Below are positions 1 to 12,000 of a stretch of DNA of 64,000 nucleotides, piece after piece (the first letter of the stretch is position 1; each line of letters begins with the position of its first letter). This stretch comes from Agelaius tricolor (lineage: Eukaryota > Chordata > Aves > Passeriformes > Icteridae): NCBI GenBank assembly GCA_023055355.1, contig JALJCS010000001.1:109136881-109200880 (forward strand). The letters run 5' to 3'. The translations under genes were made by a program, and so were the position numbers. Under the pieces are notes generated by a model. That model was given only the letters and a program-made list of their open reading frames with translations. It was not told the DNA's origin and did no database searches.

Positions 1-3000
1 TCATCTGGAAAGAGGGCAGAGCTGATGCTGCACAGAGGCTGATGGTGTTCAAGGATCTGTATTATAGACCCTGTGTAATATCCCGCAGGAAGAAGTGACT
101 GGTAAACACAACTATGAACAGTTTCAATTTCCTAGTAGTGCTCCTGTATTATCTGCAGATACATAAGAACAGTTATGCTTTTAATTGCATCTGGTCAGCT
201 TAATATTTAATTGCAGATTCTTTAGCACCCAGCTAGATTACAGAAGACTGGATAGCTGTTGGATTTGTCACAGGATGCTCATCTTCCATAGCAATTTAAT
301 CAGCTGTGCTTACATTTCATTCTTTAGCACATTGGCTCTAGACTGTAAATTGCTGAAGACAGAGAGGGACCTACCTTCCTTCATCCTTGTCCTTTTCTAA
401 GCTCATCTGTTAGTCAGTATGAGCAATAATACATAAATGGTAATTATGTATCTAATTTTCAGGGCTATTGATTAGTAATATACCTAGAATCTTTATGAAG
501 TAATTAATTTTAAATTCCCTGGTAGTTTCTACCTTCCTTCTTAAAAATTAAAAGAGAAAGATCCTATCCTAACTTAAGCCATGCTAGCTGATAGATCTCC
601 ATGAAAATATAATAGAATGACATTGCTGATTTAGTCAAATTAAAAATCATTCTTTAAGGTGACAAATTAATTTCAACCTAGATAATAATCAAAAATTGAG
701 ACCAGAGAAGAACATGACCTATAGCTTTGCTTTTGGCCAAGCATGAAAGTGTTTGCACACAGTACTATGCACACTAACCAGTGCAAAACTGGAAAGCAAG
801 AGAAACAGAACCATAAAATATTAGCCTGGAAATAAATACATTTCAGCCAAGCTATATCTGCTCAGGAAAACATAAGCACATCTTGATATTAAGCAGTAAA
901 TTAACAATTTGTCAGTACTATATTCCTAATGCCTCATTGTTATGTTAATTTGTGGTGTTTTTCTAATTGAATTAATTTATGGTCTTACTAGTATACATTT
1001 AAATTGTGACTACAGGAGAACTGAGTGCTAGAATTCACTTTTTTTTTTCTTTTAAACTCCAGAGGAGGCTGGAGCCCCTGATGCACAGAGTGGCATTGAT
1101 GATGCTGCCAATCAGTGGCATTCTGCTCCCATGAGGAGCAGCATGTCCCACCTCCTTCCTCCTTTCCCACTAAGATGGGAAAGAAAAAAAAGTAGCCACA
1201 ATGTGGAATGTTTTCTCCTCTGAGTAGCATCCACACAATTTGTTTCAGACTAGTTGTATAGCCTGTTTTCTCACAGCTATTTTATCTTCCCCTCTTAGAG
1301 CTTTGAGGAGGGAAAAAATACTTACTGAACAACTTCAGATGCCAAATAAACACCATATTGAACCAACCCAGACATAGCACACATAAAGCATTTTACAGAT
1401 ATTAGTGCTCAGCTTGAGACCAGACTCAAGATCTTTATTTTAACTCTTTATGCAAACTGGTAAGTCCAAAGACTGAAAGCTTTCAAGAAACTGTAAGTTG
1501 AAAAATGCACAGAGGAAACATTCATCTTTTATAAGTGGGCAAAAGAACAAAATACTTGGATACTCAGAGCAAGAATTAAGTGATTTGTAGGTGAGTTGTA
1601 GGTGTTATCTTGGCTTTGTACTGACACTGCACTTCAGTGAAAGATAGTTATCATTAATGAAAAGTAACATTGGATTGTTATTGACAGAATGAGAAAAGCA
1701 CCTGGCAGGTAACAGAGAAGAAAACCCCTGAAAGAAATTTTCTGGGAGACTTTTTTTTCCGTGTCAGCTGATTGGAGAAGGAATGAAAACTGCTGGAATG
1801 GATGTATTAGCAAGAAAAAGAGGAATATTCCACACTGGGAACTCCTGAACATTTCATAAGTGAAATCTATTTGGCCATCTGCCTGGACTTATGGGCTGAA
1901 CCTAGCTGGCATTGAAACCAAACAGAGCACTCTCACTGTTAGCATCACAATGGGAGTATTATGTGGAGGTAGTAACTGATGCAGAAGTAGTTTACTTGTA
2001 AAAAAACCTACAATGGCTCTGGTTAGCACTATAAAATTTCATGTTAAAGTCAAAGACCACGTGCTACAGCTTGGCATCGCTCTGGGACACTTCTAATGGG
2101 TGAGCACTGAAGTTACACAACCCCACGGATTGTACACATGACTTATTTTGTTTGCTTCCCTTGAGCTGTAGGATTCTAATGCAAAAGACTCCTTAAAGGC
2201 CCAAAGAGGGGTTGAAGGACTCTTCTTTAATAGCTGACAGGAGGTGTGTGAGTAGCAGGGAGTTCTATATTACACTTTTCATCTATGCAAATATACAAGC
2301 AACTCAGATAAAGGCTCAGATAAATTTTTGGCATGTTACAGCAAAAGTAATAATAAGAAGAAACCATGCTAATATTGAATTGATTAATTGAACATGCTAA
2401 TTTCCCATAAAAAATTCTATCCCCACCTATCTACTGTGGAATGCTTAGTTTACAGAATAAAAATCTTAAGAGTATCAAAGGGTTTGGCAGAACTATTCAT
2501 GAATAAGTGAGTTATAAATTAAGAGTCACATCCATTTTTGACTTATCTGATCAATAATTAGCACCTAGGAGATGGACATTGCATGCTTTCAAGAGAGGTA
2601 TCAGCTCACAGATGAACCTAAATACCAAAGATCCCAAATTGAACCACGATGGGAACCAGACAACTTAAAATAAGACCAAAAGCATCCAACATGGAAATAT
2701 AAATTGCTGCCTGAAGTAATCACACAGTGTGTACAAGATCAAATTCGGAGCATGAGGTTATGTAAATTCACTCCCACTCCAAAATACCCTCAGAGCCTGA
2801 GGTGCTTCCATCTACTTGAGCTCCAGGGCCTGTGTGCTCCCCTGTGTGTCTCCCCAGGCAATCCAGGCATGCAGCTGCCAGACAGAGCAGGGTAAGTCAT
2901 GGCAACTGGCACGCCAATAATGACTGCCCTTGGAGCCTGGGTGATGGCTTGCCCCACCTACCAGGTACATAAGGCAATCCCAGAAAAGCTTGACTTCCAA

Positions 3001-5170
3001 ATTTACTGCTTGGTTGAAGCCCACATCACTGCCCCTTGCTTCCAGATTTCTTAGTCCTACTCTCAGTCAAGCTCTCGCCATTTTTCCGAGTGCTCTCCTG
3101 TGACATGGAATTGCTCACCTTTAAGGGGTTTGCCCTGCTATTTTTTTAAGGGTCTCTTTGCTTTCCTGGCTTCCCATATATTACTCTTGCTACAATTCTG
3201 GCTGCCATGTTCCTGAACTAATTTAGTTCCTAGCCTTGGCTCTTCCTGGTCCTAATATTTAGTTGCTTTTTCAAGGCTGTCTTTAATCCCCAGGGGTGAT
3301 CACCCACATCCCACCATGTGTGTATCCCACCTGATCATTTACTGAGGACATTAATTTATGTCCTTTTTTTTTTTTTCCAAGGCATAGAATGGGACTCACT
3401 CCTCTTTTCAGGTGTGGCCAGGAAACCTCTAGTCCCTTTTTGGGCCAGAAAACAAACATTAGTGGTGACATGACTGTGAGATAGAATGTGTTCTTGTAGG
3501 TAGGATTTTCCCAAATTAAGGCTACCATTTCCATCACTATTTCTACATCACACCTGGAACTCCTGGAAAAAAATAGAAGCCAATATGGCATTTTGTGTGG
3601 AGCCTGCTGTTAGAGCATGAGTTAATTAAGATCCAAATATGCAACCACAGGGAGTCCCAGCAGATTCAGGCCAAGCCATACCCAGTTTTTAGCTCCTTGT
3701 CAGACTTGGGCAAGAAGCAGGCACCCGTGAAGACTGAGGCAACTCTGAGCATGTGGGGAAGTGAATCCCTAAGAACCTGAGGCACTTTCAAGACAAACAG
3801 GGAGGCAACCCTGGAATTTAAGTGCCCACAGGGTTAGGTGTCAAATGAATGTGGGATTTCAGGACCATAGTTTGGGACTTACGTGTTTTATGTGGGACAC
3901 AGGGAGGATTTTGTCCCCTGTGTACTTTATTGCTCTTTTACCACCAACTCCAATGTGTGGAAATCCAAAACAGTCTTTATATATTCTGGCAGTGAATTTT
4001 CTGAATCTCAAATGTTTGCATGCATGCACCATTTTTGAAGGAGATTTGACACCTCTGTTTTATTGGAAAAGAAGAAAAGATATTTGATGAGAGAGTTTAT
4101 GAGATTAATCCATTAATATTTTTCTGTAATTTGTGTACAGGCTTTATATTGGAGGTTTGTTTGTTTCAGAGCTATTGTGCCATATATTGGAATAGTTTTA
4201 CATTAGAACAGAGCTTGTTTCTGTTTTGAAACAATAAAAAGGGAGAATCAATGATTTGATTTAATAGTATTATCTCAACCTGTGTGTTAGCTGATTTCTA
4301 TAACAACTTCAAAAATTTTGAGCCTGTATTTACTGGATTATCTTTGTAACTCAAATATTAGCTTAAATGTTTCAGGTTTAGGGGTTTTTTGGTTGTTTTT
4401 TAAATTTCACAGTTTGCAGTCAAGCAAGACTATTGAGTATGGTGAAGTCTAATCTAGATACTCAATCATCTTCTTTTTCACCTTGCTGGAATGATAGCAA
4501 ACAGGAGAAGGATAATTTGTTGCATAATACCTTTCTAAGGTATGAAGTACTATGAACTGTTGCAAAATTGTGTTGGTTCTGATAAAGCTAGACTGACTTG
4601 TTCTGTTGCATGTGTCTGGATTAAACTGACATAAACTGGCTGCTGACATAAACATGACCATCATTTAAAGTTTCCTGAATGACTGGCTAATTCTTATGAA
4701 TGTCTATCTTAACTAATGGCCTTAAAAATGCCTTTCCTGACTTGAGGTCCAAACCTTCTATGTAAGACAGGTACAACTAAAAGTACAGGGCCTTGACAGA
4801 TCTGTTTGGATTGAAATCACTCATTTTTCTGACACTGCCATATTTAACAACCAGACTTTAATTTTGGCCAAAGTTTGGAAAACAACCAAAACAACCAAAC
4901 CCCTTCACTGCAGTTTGTGTATCAGGATTTTTTAGGATATGTCAGCACTGAAGCACAAATTCTGGATACCTCAAGGGTTATGTGGAATGCACATTTCTTA
5001 TATGTGTCTCTTCAGAGACTTGTGGAACTCTGCACATTTTCTAGATACTTTAGGGTGCTGATACTAATCTAGACCCTGCCAAAATAATCTAAAAGGATTT
5101 GAAAAAATGCACGCCTTGCATTTCTCCCTTTTCTCTATGTCATTTAAACTCCATGTTTTCAGGCCAAACA

Positions 5171-5219
5171 CTTTTTTTTTTTCTTCTTCTTTTTTTTTTT
5201 TTTTTTTTTTTTTTCTTTT
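5171..5219. repeat. Pyrimidine (T-rich) low-complexity tract
   Basis: Nearly pure T with a few C interruptions over about 49 bases. On the minus strand it reads as an A-rich tract with AAG units. It produces Lys-rich artefactual open frames on the minus strand that should not be taken as genes. It may be the decayed poly(A) end of a retroelement inserted in minus orientation, but no recognisable element body adjoins it. Confidence 0.85.
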
Positions 5220-5724
5220 GAGTGGAATGAAGTAGCACAGCTCTGCTGAACATACCCTCATGTGCCTGGTCTGCTACCAACCCAAGGTATCTAATGGGTA
5301 GAGTGGCAGTGAGAAGACACACCACGACTGCAGTGGCCAAGACTCCTTTCTCTCCAGTGCTGTTTAGGGGAAGTGGTTCACCAACACCAATTAATTTACC
5401 TTTGTTCTGGCACAGCAGAATCCCAATTATAACTGACACTTAAATGGAAATGTGGCACACAGACATGGTAATGTATTTATCTGGCTTCTTCAGAAATGAA
5501 GAATGTCAGAAAATGCCATGGTTATGTATGGTTATCTAGTCAAGGAAATAGAAAGGAATAATTTTAGGCTAAAGTAAGAGAAGAGGTATAGCTATTTGAA
5601 TCTTTACAGTGTCTACCCAGTGTCCAAAAATCCTATCCAGCTATAGCAGGCAGGACTTTCTGCTTTGTTGCTAGCCATCCATAAAGGACAGCATCTACCT
5701 GCCATCAGGTCTCCTGTCTCTGTC

Positions 5725-5860
5725 CTCAGAAATACTTAAAATCCAAATGGATATAGTCCTGAACAGCCTGCTCTTGCTGATTCTGCTTGAGCAGGGGGCT
5801 GCACTAGACAACCTTCAGAGGTCCCTTCCCATTTAAAGTGTTTTGTGATTCTACGATTTT
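5725..5860 (+). mobile_element. CR1 LINE 3'-end fragment
   Basis: This matches the 3' untranslated end of avian CR1 in the sense direction: 'CCTGAACAGCCTGCTCT', 'TTGAGCAGGGGGCTGCACTAGA', then 'AGGTCCCTTCC' and the terminal 'TTTTGTGATTCTACGAT'. CR1 copies are typically 5' truncated and end in short ATTCTRTG-like repeats instead of poly(A). Both traits are seen here. The left limit is approximate because divergence is high. No coding part remains. Confidence 0.85.
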
Positions 5861-7296
5861 CATGCTTATATAGCTTGCTTTACTGAAACTGACTTTTATT
5901 CTCAATCCCTTATGCAGTTCCTGAGAGTACAACTATCTTTCTTTCCAGTTCTGCTCAATTTTGGCATAACACATACTTAATTTTGGGAAAAACAACTTTA
6001 TTTTTAGGTTAATCTGTTGAGTTAATCACTAACCAAATAAATTACAAGTCAAAATAATTGAATCTTCTCCCCAAACAAGGGTACATATTGCTTGAGGTAA
6101 AATAGTGGCGAAGGTAAAACTGAGCTGCTCAGCCAACTTCTGTATATTTTGTGTTCCCCTGCCTTGCTCACCTCCTTTTCTTTCTGCCATAGAAAATCCA
6201 CCATTAATTTATATCCATTAATTTATGTTGTGTTTGTCAGCTATTGGCAGATTATGACCATTGCATAATGCAGAATTTAAATTTTTTCCAGAATACAGGC
6301 TTCCAACATTTTTATTATGTCATCTTTAGTATTTTTAGCAGAGAATTATAACATCTATGTTGCATCAGTAACAAGCAAAAATCAGAACCAAAACCACAAG
6401 AGCCCTAAAAGCTCCTTACATCAGACGAATGCGTGTTTGTTGACACAATTTAGGACAGACGGTATCCGTCAGCGCACAGCAGCATTTCCTAAGGAAAGCT
6501 GGACCTCAGGGTCAGTTAAGAGAAGATTCCTAAAAGCACCGAGGAACACATGGGATGGCCAGGTCCTGGCAGGAGCTGGTCACGATAGCACCGGACACGA
6601 TTGATCCTCCCCGCTGCAAGGTGTCTGAGCCTTCCCGCGGCAGCGGCTCTGCCTCCCTAGGGAACCCTTCCTCATCCTCCTCGGCGGGACACCGAGCCAG
6701 CAGGGCGGGCAGAGCCAATTTATTCCCAGGGAGAGGGATAAGCAGCTAATTAATTAATGTGGCGGGCACCGAGACAAAAAGCAGCGCTGCGAGGTCTGGG
6801 GTGTGTTGGCTCCCGAGCCCCTCGGCTGTACAGCTGACTTTCTTTATTCATGTTTTTCGCCTTAAACGAGGAGGGGCTGGGGGGCGGCCGCGGGAGGATG
6901 CGGAGCCCCCGGCGCGGCGCGCAGCCTTTCTTTGTCCGCGCCTCGCACAAGTGTCCGGGGCGCGGGGCACACCTCAGGGTTAGCAGAAAACAACAACAAC
7001 AAGATAATGGCCCCTAATGCGCACCTGGGCACGGATCACACGTGGGCCGCTCCCTTCCTGTGCGAGCGGCGGGGAGCCCGCCCGCCCGCCTGCCGCGGCG
7101 CGGCTCGCACCGCGGGGAGGGACCGACGCGTCCGGCGGTGGGCAGGGAGGCAGGCAGGGAATCGCCTTATTAAACGCATACAGCGGGGCGGGCGGCTGCC
7201 ACCGCCGCCCCGTCCATGCCCGCGGAGAGCCCGAGAGCGCCGCGCTCCCCCCGCTGCCGGCGGGAGATCCCCGCGCAGAGCCCCGCAGAGCCCCGC

Positions 7297-7541
7297 ATGG
7301 CGCGGCGCGGCCGCTTCCAGCGCCTCTTCGGCCGCAGCGAGTCGGAGGACTCGGAGCCCGAGGGGCCGGCGGCCGCCGCTGCCCCCCGCCGCCGCCCCTC
7401 CGCCGCCGCCGCGCCCAAGCGGCGCCCCGCGTTCCCGCACTGGCGCCCCAAGAAGAAGGAGCAGCATCCCCGGGAGGGCGGCGGTGCCGCGCCCGCCTGG
7501 AGCCCGCCGCCCGCCCCGCACCTCGAGTGCCCGGCCCCGCG
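7297..7541 (+). CDS. CRYBG1: CRYBG1 (AIM1) coding exon 1, N-terminus
   Basis: First coding exon of beta/gamma-crystallin domain-containing protein 1, a large actin-associated protein implicated in cytoskeletal control and lost in melanoma in mammals. It encodes residues 1-81 plus two bases of Arg82. Visible are a basic start (MARRGRFQRLFGR), an acidic patch at residues 14-23, Ala/Pro/Arg-rich sequence at 24-45, and FPHWRPKKKEQ at 46-56. The last segment aligns with the FHLWRSKKKQQ motif I recall near the N-terminus of mammalian CRYBG1. The exon ends at a good donor, GCG|GTAAGC, in phase 2. An upstream in-frame ATG at 7216 would add 27 residues. I prefer 7297 because it has G at +4, whereas 7216 has T at -3 and C at +4, but either could be used. 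Confidence 0.8.
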
Positions 7542-7564
7542 GTAAGCGCGACACCCGAGCGGGC

Positions 7565-7598
7565 GGGGGGGAACCGGGGCCCGGCTGGGGGCCAGGGG
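7565..7598 (+). promoter_or_regulatory. G-quadruplex motif just inside intron 1
   Basis: Four G runs (7, 4, 5 and 4 G) are separated by loops of 4, 7 and 3 bases (AACC, CCCGGCT, CCA). This meets the canonical intramolecular G4 pattern on the coding strand. It begins 23 bases downstream of the exon 1 donor, inside the CpG island. First-intron G4s near promoters are known to influence transcription and splicing in general; any role here is inference. Confidence 0.6.
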
Positions 7599-8599
7599 TT
7601 TTTCTGTCGAGGAGGGAAGAGCGTGTCCCGCAGCCGCCTTCCCGTCCCGCGTCCGCCCCAGCCTGCTGGCGGAGCGGCGCCCGAGCCGTGTTGACAAACA
7701 GCAGCGCCCGTGTGAATGAGTAACAGCCTGCGCCCGGAGCAGAGGGAGGCTGCCTGGCCCAAAGCATCCTCCTAAGGGCGCCTGGCGTGTGTGAGTGACT
7801 TGGACTCCTCTACAGCAGTGGGCTTGCTCTGTGCTCGCGTTTTCTGGACGTGATAGAGGAGGAAGATGAAAGGGAAGGGCTTGACAACACTGCTACAGCG
7901 CTCCCCATAGCTATTGCTCCCCAGTGTGGTGCGAGTCTCCCATGAGTGATTATCTAGTGCATGCTGGCTTTTTGGGGACACAGGTATTCCCCGGGGGATG
8001 TTTAGAGCCTGTGGCCACAGCGCAAGGAACCTCAGTGAGACTGTGGGGTTGCCGAGCAGTAAAACCTCTGACGTGAAGGTAATTCACAGTAGCATGGTGA
8101 ACTTGAGGCTATGTCAGGAAAGGGTTTGGTTAATACTGCTCAGATCGGAACATCACAAGCCAGGCAGTGGGAAAATGCCAGTGCTGCCTACATTAGGGGA
8201 AAAAAAAAGTTGTGAGCTGTTGATCTCTCAGGCGGTTGCTTCAAATTGAGAAATCTGTAAGTTTTAGAAGGTGGTTCTGTATGACAGTGTTAGTACTTGC
8301 TGAAAAGTAGACATCAGGTTTAAGTTAGAACTTGACTAAAGTACAGTCTAATTGTGTTTGGATTTTATGTTGAAACGTATTATTGAAGACTTTAAACACC
8401 AAATTCTTCTATGAAAGGAAAGAAAGCCACTTATGTTTACATGTTTTTAGGAAAGAGAAAATGAAGTCTGCTTTTCAGAACTTGTAAACTGGGAGATGAT
8501 GTATTTCAGAATGCTATTGAGTGGCCAAGCTCAAGGTAATGCTGCAGGAGGAGCAGATCCCTCTTTTGCCTTCCAGAGGCCAGATTAAACAGAAGGGGG

Positions 8600-9055
8600 T
8601 GGGATCACAGTGTAGCTCAGGGTGGAAGGGAGCCCTGAACAAGGCTGACTCTGAGTTCAGATCCCAGTTTCTCAGGACTGTGTCCACTTGAGTTTTGAAA
8701 TCTTCCAAGAAGAGAGGGTGCACAACAACTTTGGCCAAGCTGTGTTACTCCTGCCTTGTGTGAAATAGTTTCTTCTGGTAGAAGGCTGGAGCACATTTCC
8801 ATTCATAGTTTGTGCTGCACCTGCCATCCCTACTGAATTGCCCTGTGGCTCTTGGTGACCCTGTCCTGCATACTGACAGGCAGGTGATGGCTCTCTCTGT
8901 GCTCATCTCTTCCCTAGGCTGAACCTGCTTCCTCAGCCACTCCTCAGGGCAAGATCTTCAGCCCCTCAGTATCCTGGGGCCCTGTGCTCTTTTTATCAGT
9001 GTATTTTGTATTGAGGGACCCAAAACTGAATAGAATATTTAGATGTGGGCAAATG
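8600..9055 (-). mobile_element. Old CR1 LINE fragment, minus orientation
   Basis: Read on the plus strand this is the reverse complement of a diverged CR1 3' region: 'GACTGTGTCCACTTGAGTTTTGAAAT', 'CTAGGCTGAACCTGCTTCCTCAGCC' and 'CCCAAAACTGAATAGAATATTTAGATGTGG' keep the usual order (quoted in part). Divergence and indels are heavy, so this is an older copy than those at 37.6 and 52.5 kb. No intact ORF remains. Confidence 0.7.
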
Positions 9056-12000
9056 AATGGTGGCGTAGGAGAAGTGGCATAAGTCTTTAATCCAGGTGTG
9101 GGTTCCTTTTTTTTCCAGATACCAGGATGTTTTTACTGCATACATTTGTTTTCAAGTTCTGTGCCTAAATTACAAGAGAAGTCTAATAATTGCAAGTCTC
9201 CTGAAAGGACAGGGTTGTGACTGCTGTTACAAAACTCTAGGGGGTTTGAGTTTTGGTCAGGGAACCAATCCTTCTGCTATTGATGACAGGCTGGGTTTGT
9301 GCCTCAGCACATGAAAATGCACGTGTATGTCACCATCTTTAACTGCAGTTGGTCATCTTCAGAGGGCACAAACTTCTCTTGTTTGTGTAGCTTTCTAACA
9401 CCCTTGCCTTAAAAAAAAAATGGAACAAGCTAAGCTTTTAGTATACAGCCAAAACCACTAAATACATTTTAAAAAATATGTTGAAGATTATGATAGCACT
9501 TCTCAAAAGACATGGTTTGAAGTATTTTATTTTTATTGCATCCATGGTAGGCTGTAATGCTTGGTCTCAAGAGTACTGTATAGGACAGATCCAGTGTCCT
9601 GTTAACAGGAATGCATTTGAAGATATGAGATGCTTAATTGGTGGCCTTGGTTTTAGCTTAGGTTTGGCACATGGCAAGCATGACAGCTGTCAGTTTGAAC
9701 ACATGTATTTATATGGTTCTCCAATTTAAACATTATCTCATCATCAGCTGTTTTGCTCCTCTTATGTTATTTTTTCAGGTAGCCAGTACTTTTCCTTGCT
9801 GTTAGTTATTTATCTGGGAGAGCAGTGCCCAGCATGGCATAAAAAAAAATCTTGTGATACAAACCAAACAAGCATCCCAGCTCCTTAAACTTGAAGTTAC
9901 AAGGATGCATTCTCCTGTCTCTATGAAATTTGTGTTGTACTGCCTGCATTCATGGGTGGCAGGGCAGCCAGATGAACTCCTCTGATAACTTTTTCTACCA
10001 AAAGCTTGTAGAATCTCTTTCCCTCAGATAACAGCTACAAGTTTGAGCCTCTTAACAGAAGTAGTTGCAGTGAAAAGAAAAAGAATTACAGTTGTCACCA
10101 TGCTGTAGATAACTGCATCATATTATGAAACCAATTTTTACTTGGTGTCTTGGAGGTCATGTCCTCGTACAGCTGTCATGGTTTGGACACTCAATGATCT
10201 CCACCCAATGGCAACTTTAAAAATGAAGAGGATGGCTTGGAATTTAGCTTTGTAGCAGGAAGCTGACTAGAGGAGGACAAAAAAACTGTTTATCTTTGGG
10301 TGTGTTTGTTCAGCAGTGTTTCTCACAATGTATGCTACCCTGTGAATCTTGTGCTTTTTGTACTTGATGGTCAAGACCAGACAAGTTACTTGGTCCAGTT
10401 CTGAGTTGGCTACCATAAAAATGACAGTAGTTAGATTCTTGCCCAAGATGTGTCAGTGTAGTCACTGTGAAAAAGGAGGAAGTTTTTGCTGTTTATTACT
10501 TCCTCAGTTTGAAGAAACACAGATATTTGATGCTGAGCATGTTAGAAACACTACCACCAGCAACACTTCTTGTTTTTATTACTTTCCTCTCCCCTGATTA
10601 AATGAACTCAGCTCACCTTCATCAACATGCTAAATATGTGAGGGCAATGAAACCTGTGTGACTGTTATTCTATGGTGATTTGGCAAGGAAATAAAAGATA
10701 TTAGGGGTTCAGTAATAGCATAAAAATAATGAGAGGGAAACAGCATTAGGCTGCATCCAAGGAAAGTTCCTATTGTGGAATTTTACCTTATCTTGGTGAG
10801 GGACATGCGCCTCCATGAGATATGTAGAAAGTGAAGAAACATTGTTTTTAGTGCAGAAAGTGTCAGTGAGACCAAGATCTTGTATCTCTTCCCTACTTCC
10901 ATGTTCTTACTCTAAGTTACTCTTCTGTGACTTCTGTGTTAGAAGAGGTGAAGGAGCTGTGCTTCACAGCCCATGTGTGACATCATGTTTTGGAAAAAGA
11001 CGAAGAACAAATGCTTCATGCTGTGAAAAACAAAGTGTGTAATAACACAGACTATTAGTAGCTCAATTGATTGACAGGAATAAAATGTAGAAAACTGTTA
11101 TACAGCTTGCTGTTTTGTAAAGTACAAACCCTCAATTCAATGTACTTTTTATGGGTAACTTCACATTTGTGCATTGTCTGGTTGAAAAAAAGAAAAAGGA
11201 AACATTCACCTGTGTTCTTTTGTAAGACTGAATATGAATTTCTGCAAGTGTTCTAGTTGCACTTAGCAGGAGGTGGAAATGGACAAGAGTAATTCAGTTT
11301 GATGTATAATTCTTAGAAATCTGTAATGTAAGCATAAGACATTAGGAATAAAAACTTAGTATTTTAATGTTTTTAATAGGGGAGTGAAGATCTTTTAAGA
11401 TATGATGATCAAAGAATTAAAGGCAGAACTTTTTTTCTGAGTTGTTTTCTGTACTGTGACCTAATGAGGAAATTGATCCTTAGAAAGAAATCCTACATGT
11501 TTCTAGAAAGATACTAAGATAAGAGGGATGACATGCTAAAACACTCATTTGCTTTTTTTTTTTTTTTGCATATTGAAGAAGTAAAAAATACTGTCCTGTG
11601 AAAATGTAATGACATCTGTGCCATGAAAGTAGTGGTTTGTCTTTCCTGCATGAGTTTAACATCAGCTGCTGCTTCTGTGTTGCTGATATCCTGGGTTTGG
11701 TGGCTGTGTAAACACCAGGGTGAGGAACACTCTCTTTTTCATTTTGTCCTTTTCAAAACCAAATTACAATCTGAAAGATATGAACCAGTTAAATGGCTGA
11801 TGCCTTCCTGGTCAGCTTGCTTGGATGTTAGGGTGTGAAAGGTAGATCCTGCTAGAGAACAGTGACACCTCGTTCGTGACTGATGTTGTGCACAAAAATT
11901 GCTGACTTTCTTTGCTCATGCTTTTTCACTTAATCTAGAAAAAAAAATCTTAAAAAAAAGAAGTGAGTTAGTGGACTCATGCCATTCACAGTCAAAGATT

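Larger units (their letters stand above)
1..6600. other. Intergenic region upstream of CRYBG1
   Basis: AT-rich sequence with no ORF or splice structure that I can support as a gene. Open frames are short (103 codons at most) and match nothing I recognise. It holds a long pyrimidine tract near 5.2 kb and one CR1 3' end near 5.8 kb; both are listed separately. A 12-base sequence (CCATTAATTTAT) occurs twice at 6201 and 6215. In vertebrates the gene upstream of CRYBG1 is ATG5, transcribed in the opposite direction; I see none of its exons here, so it should lie beyond the left edge. Confidence 0.6.
6600..7700 (+). promoter_or_regulatory. CpG island and promoter of CRYBG1
   Basis: Base composition switches abruptly from AT-rich to strongly GC-rich with dense CpG, and reverts by about 7.75 kb. 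The island surrounds the first coding exon, as expected for a CpG-island promoter. A TATA-like 'CTTATTAAAC' lies at 7165-7174, about 125 bases before the chosen start codon. A cluster of TAATTAAT homeodomain-type motifs sits at 6746-6756 on the upstream shoulder. The transcription start cannot be fixed from sequence; several overlapping long open frames on both strands here are composition artefacts. Confidence 0.8.

Noticed and set aside
5064..5439. Minus-strand frames with long Lys runs
   Set aside because: The Lys runs are translations of the T-rich tract at 5171-5219.
6932..7767. Long overlapping open frames on both strands (up to about 260 codons) around the first exon
   Set aside because: The CpG island is poor in A+T, so stop codons are rare in every frame. 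Only the frame at 7297-7541 has a donor in the right phase and similarity to CRYBG1.
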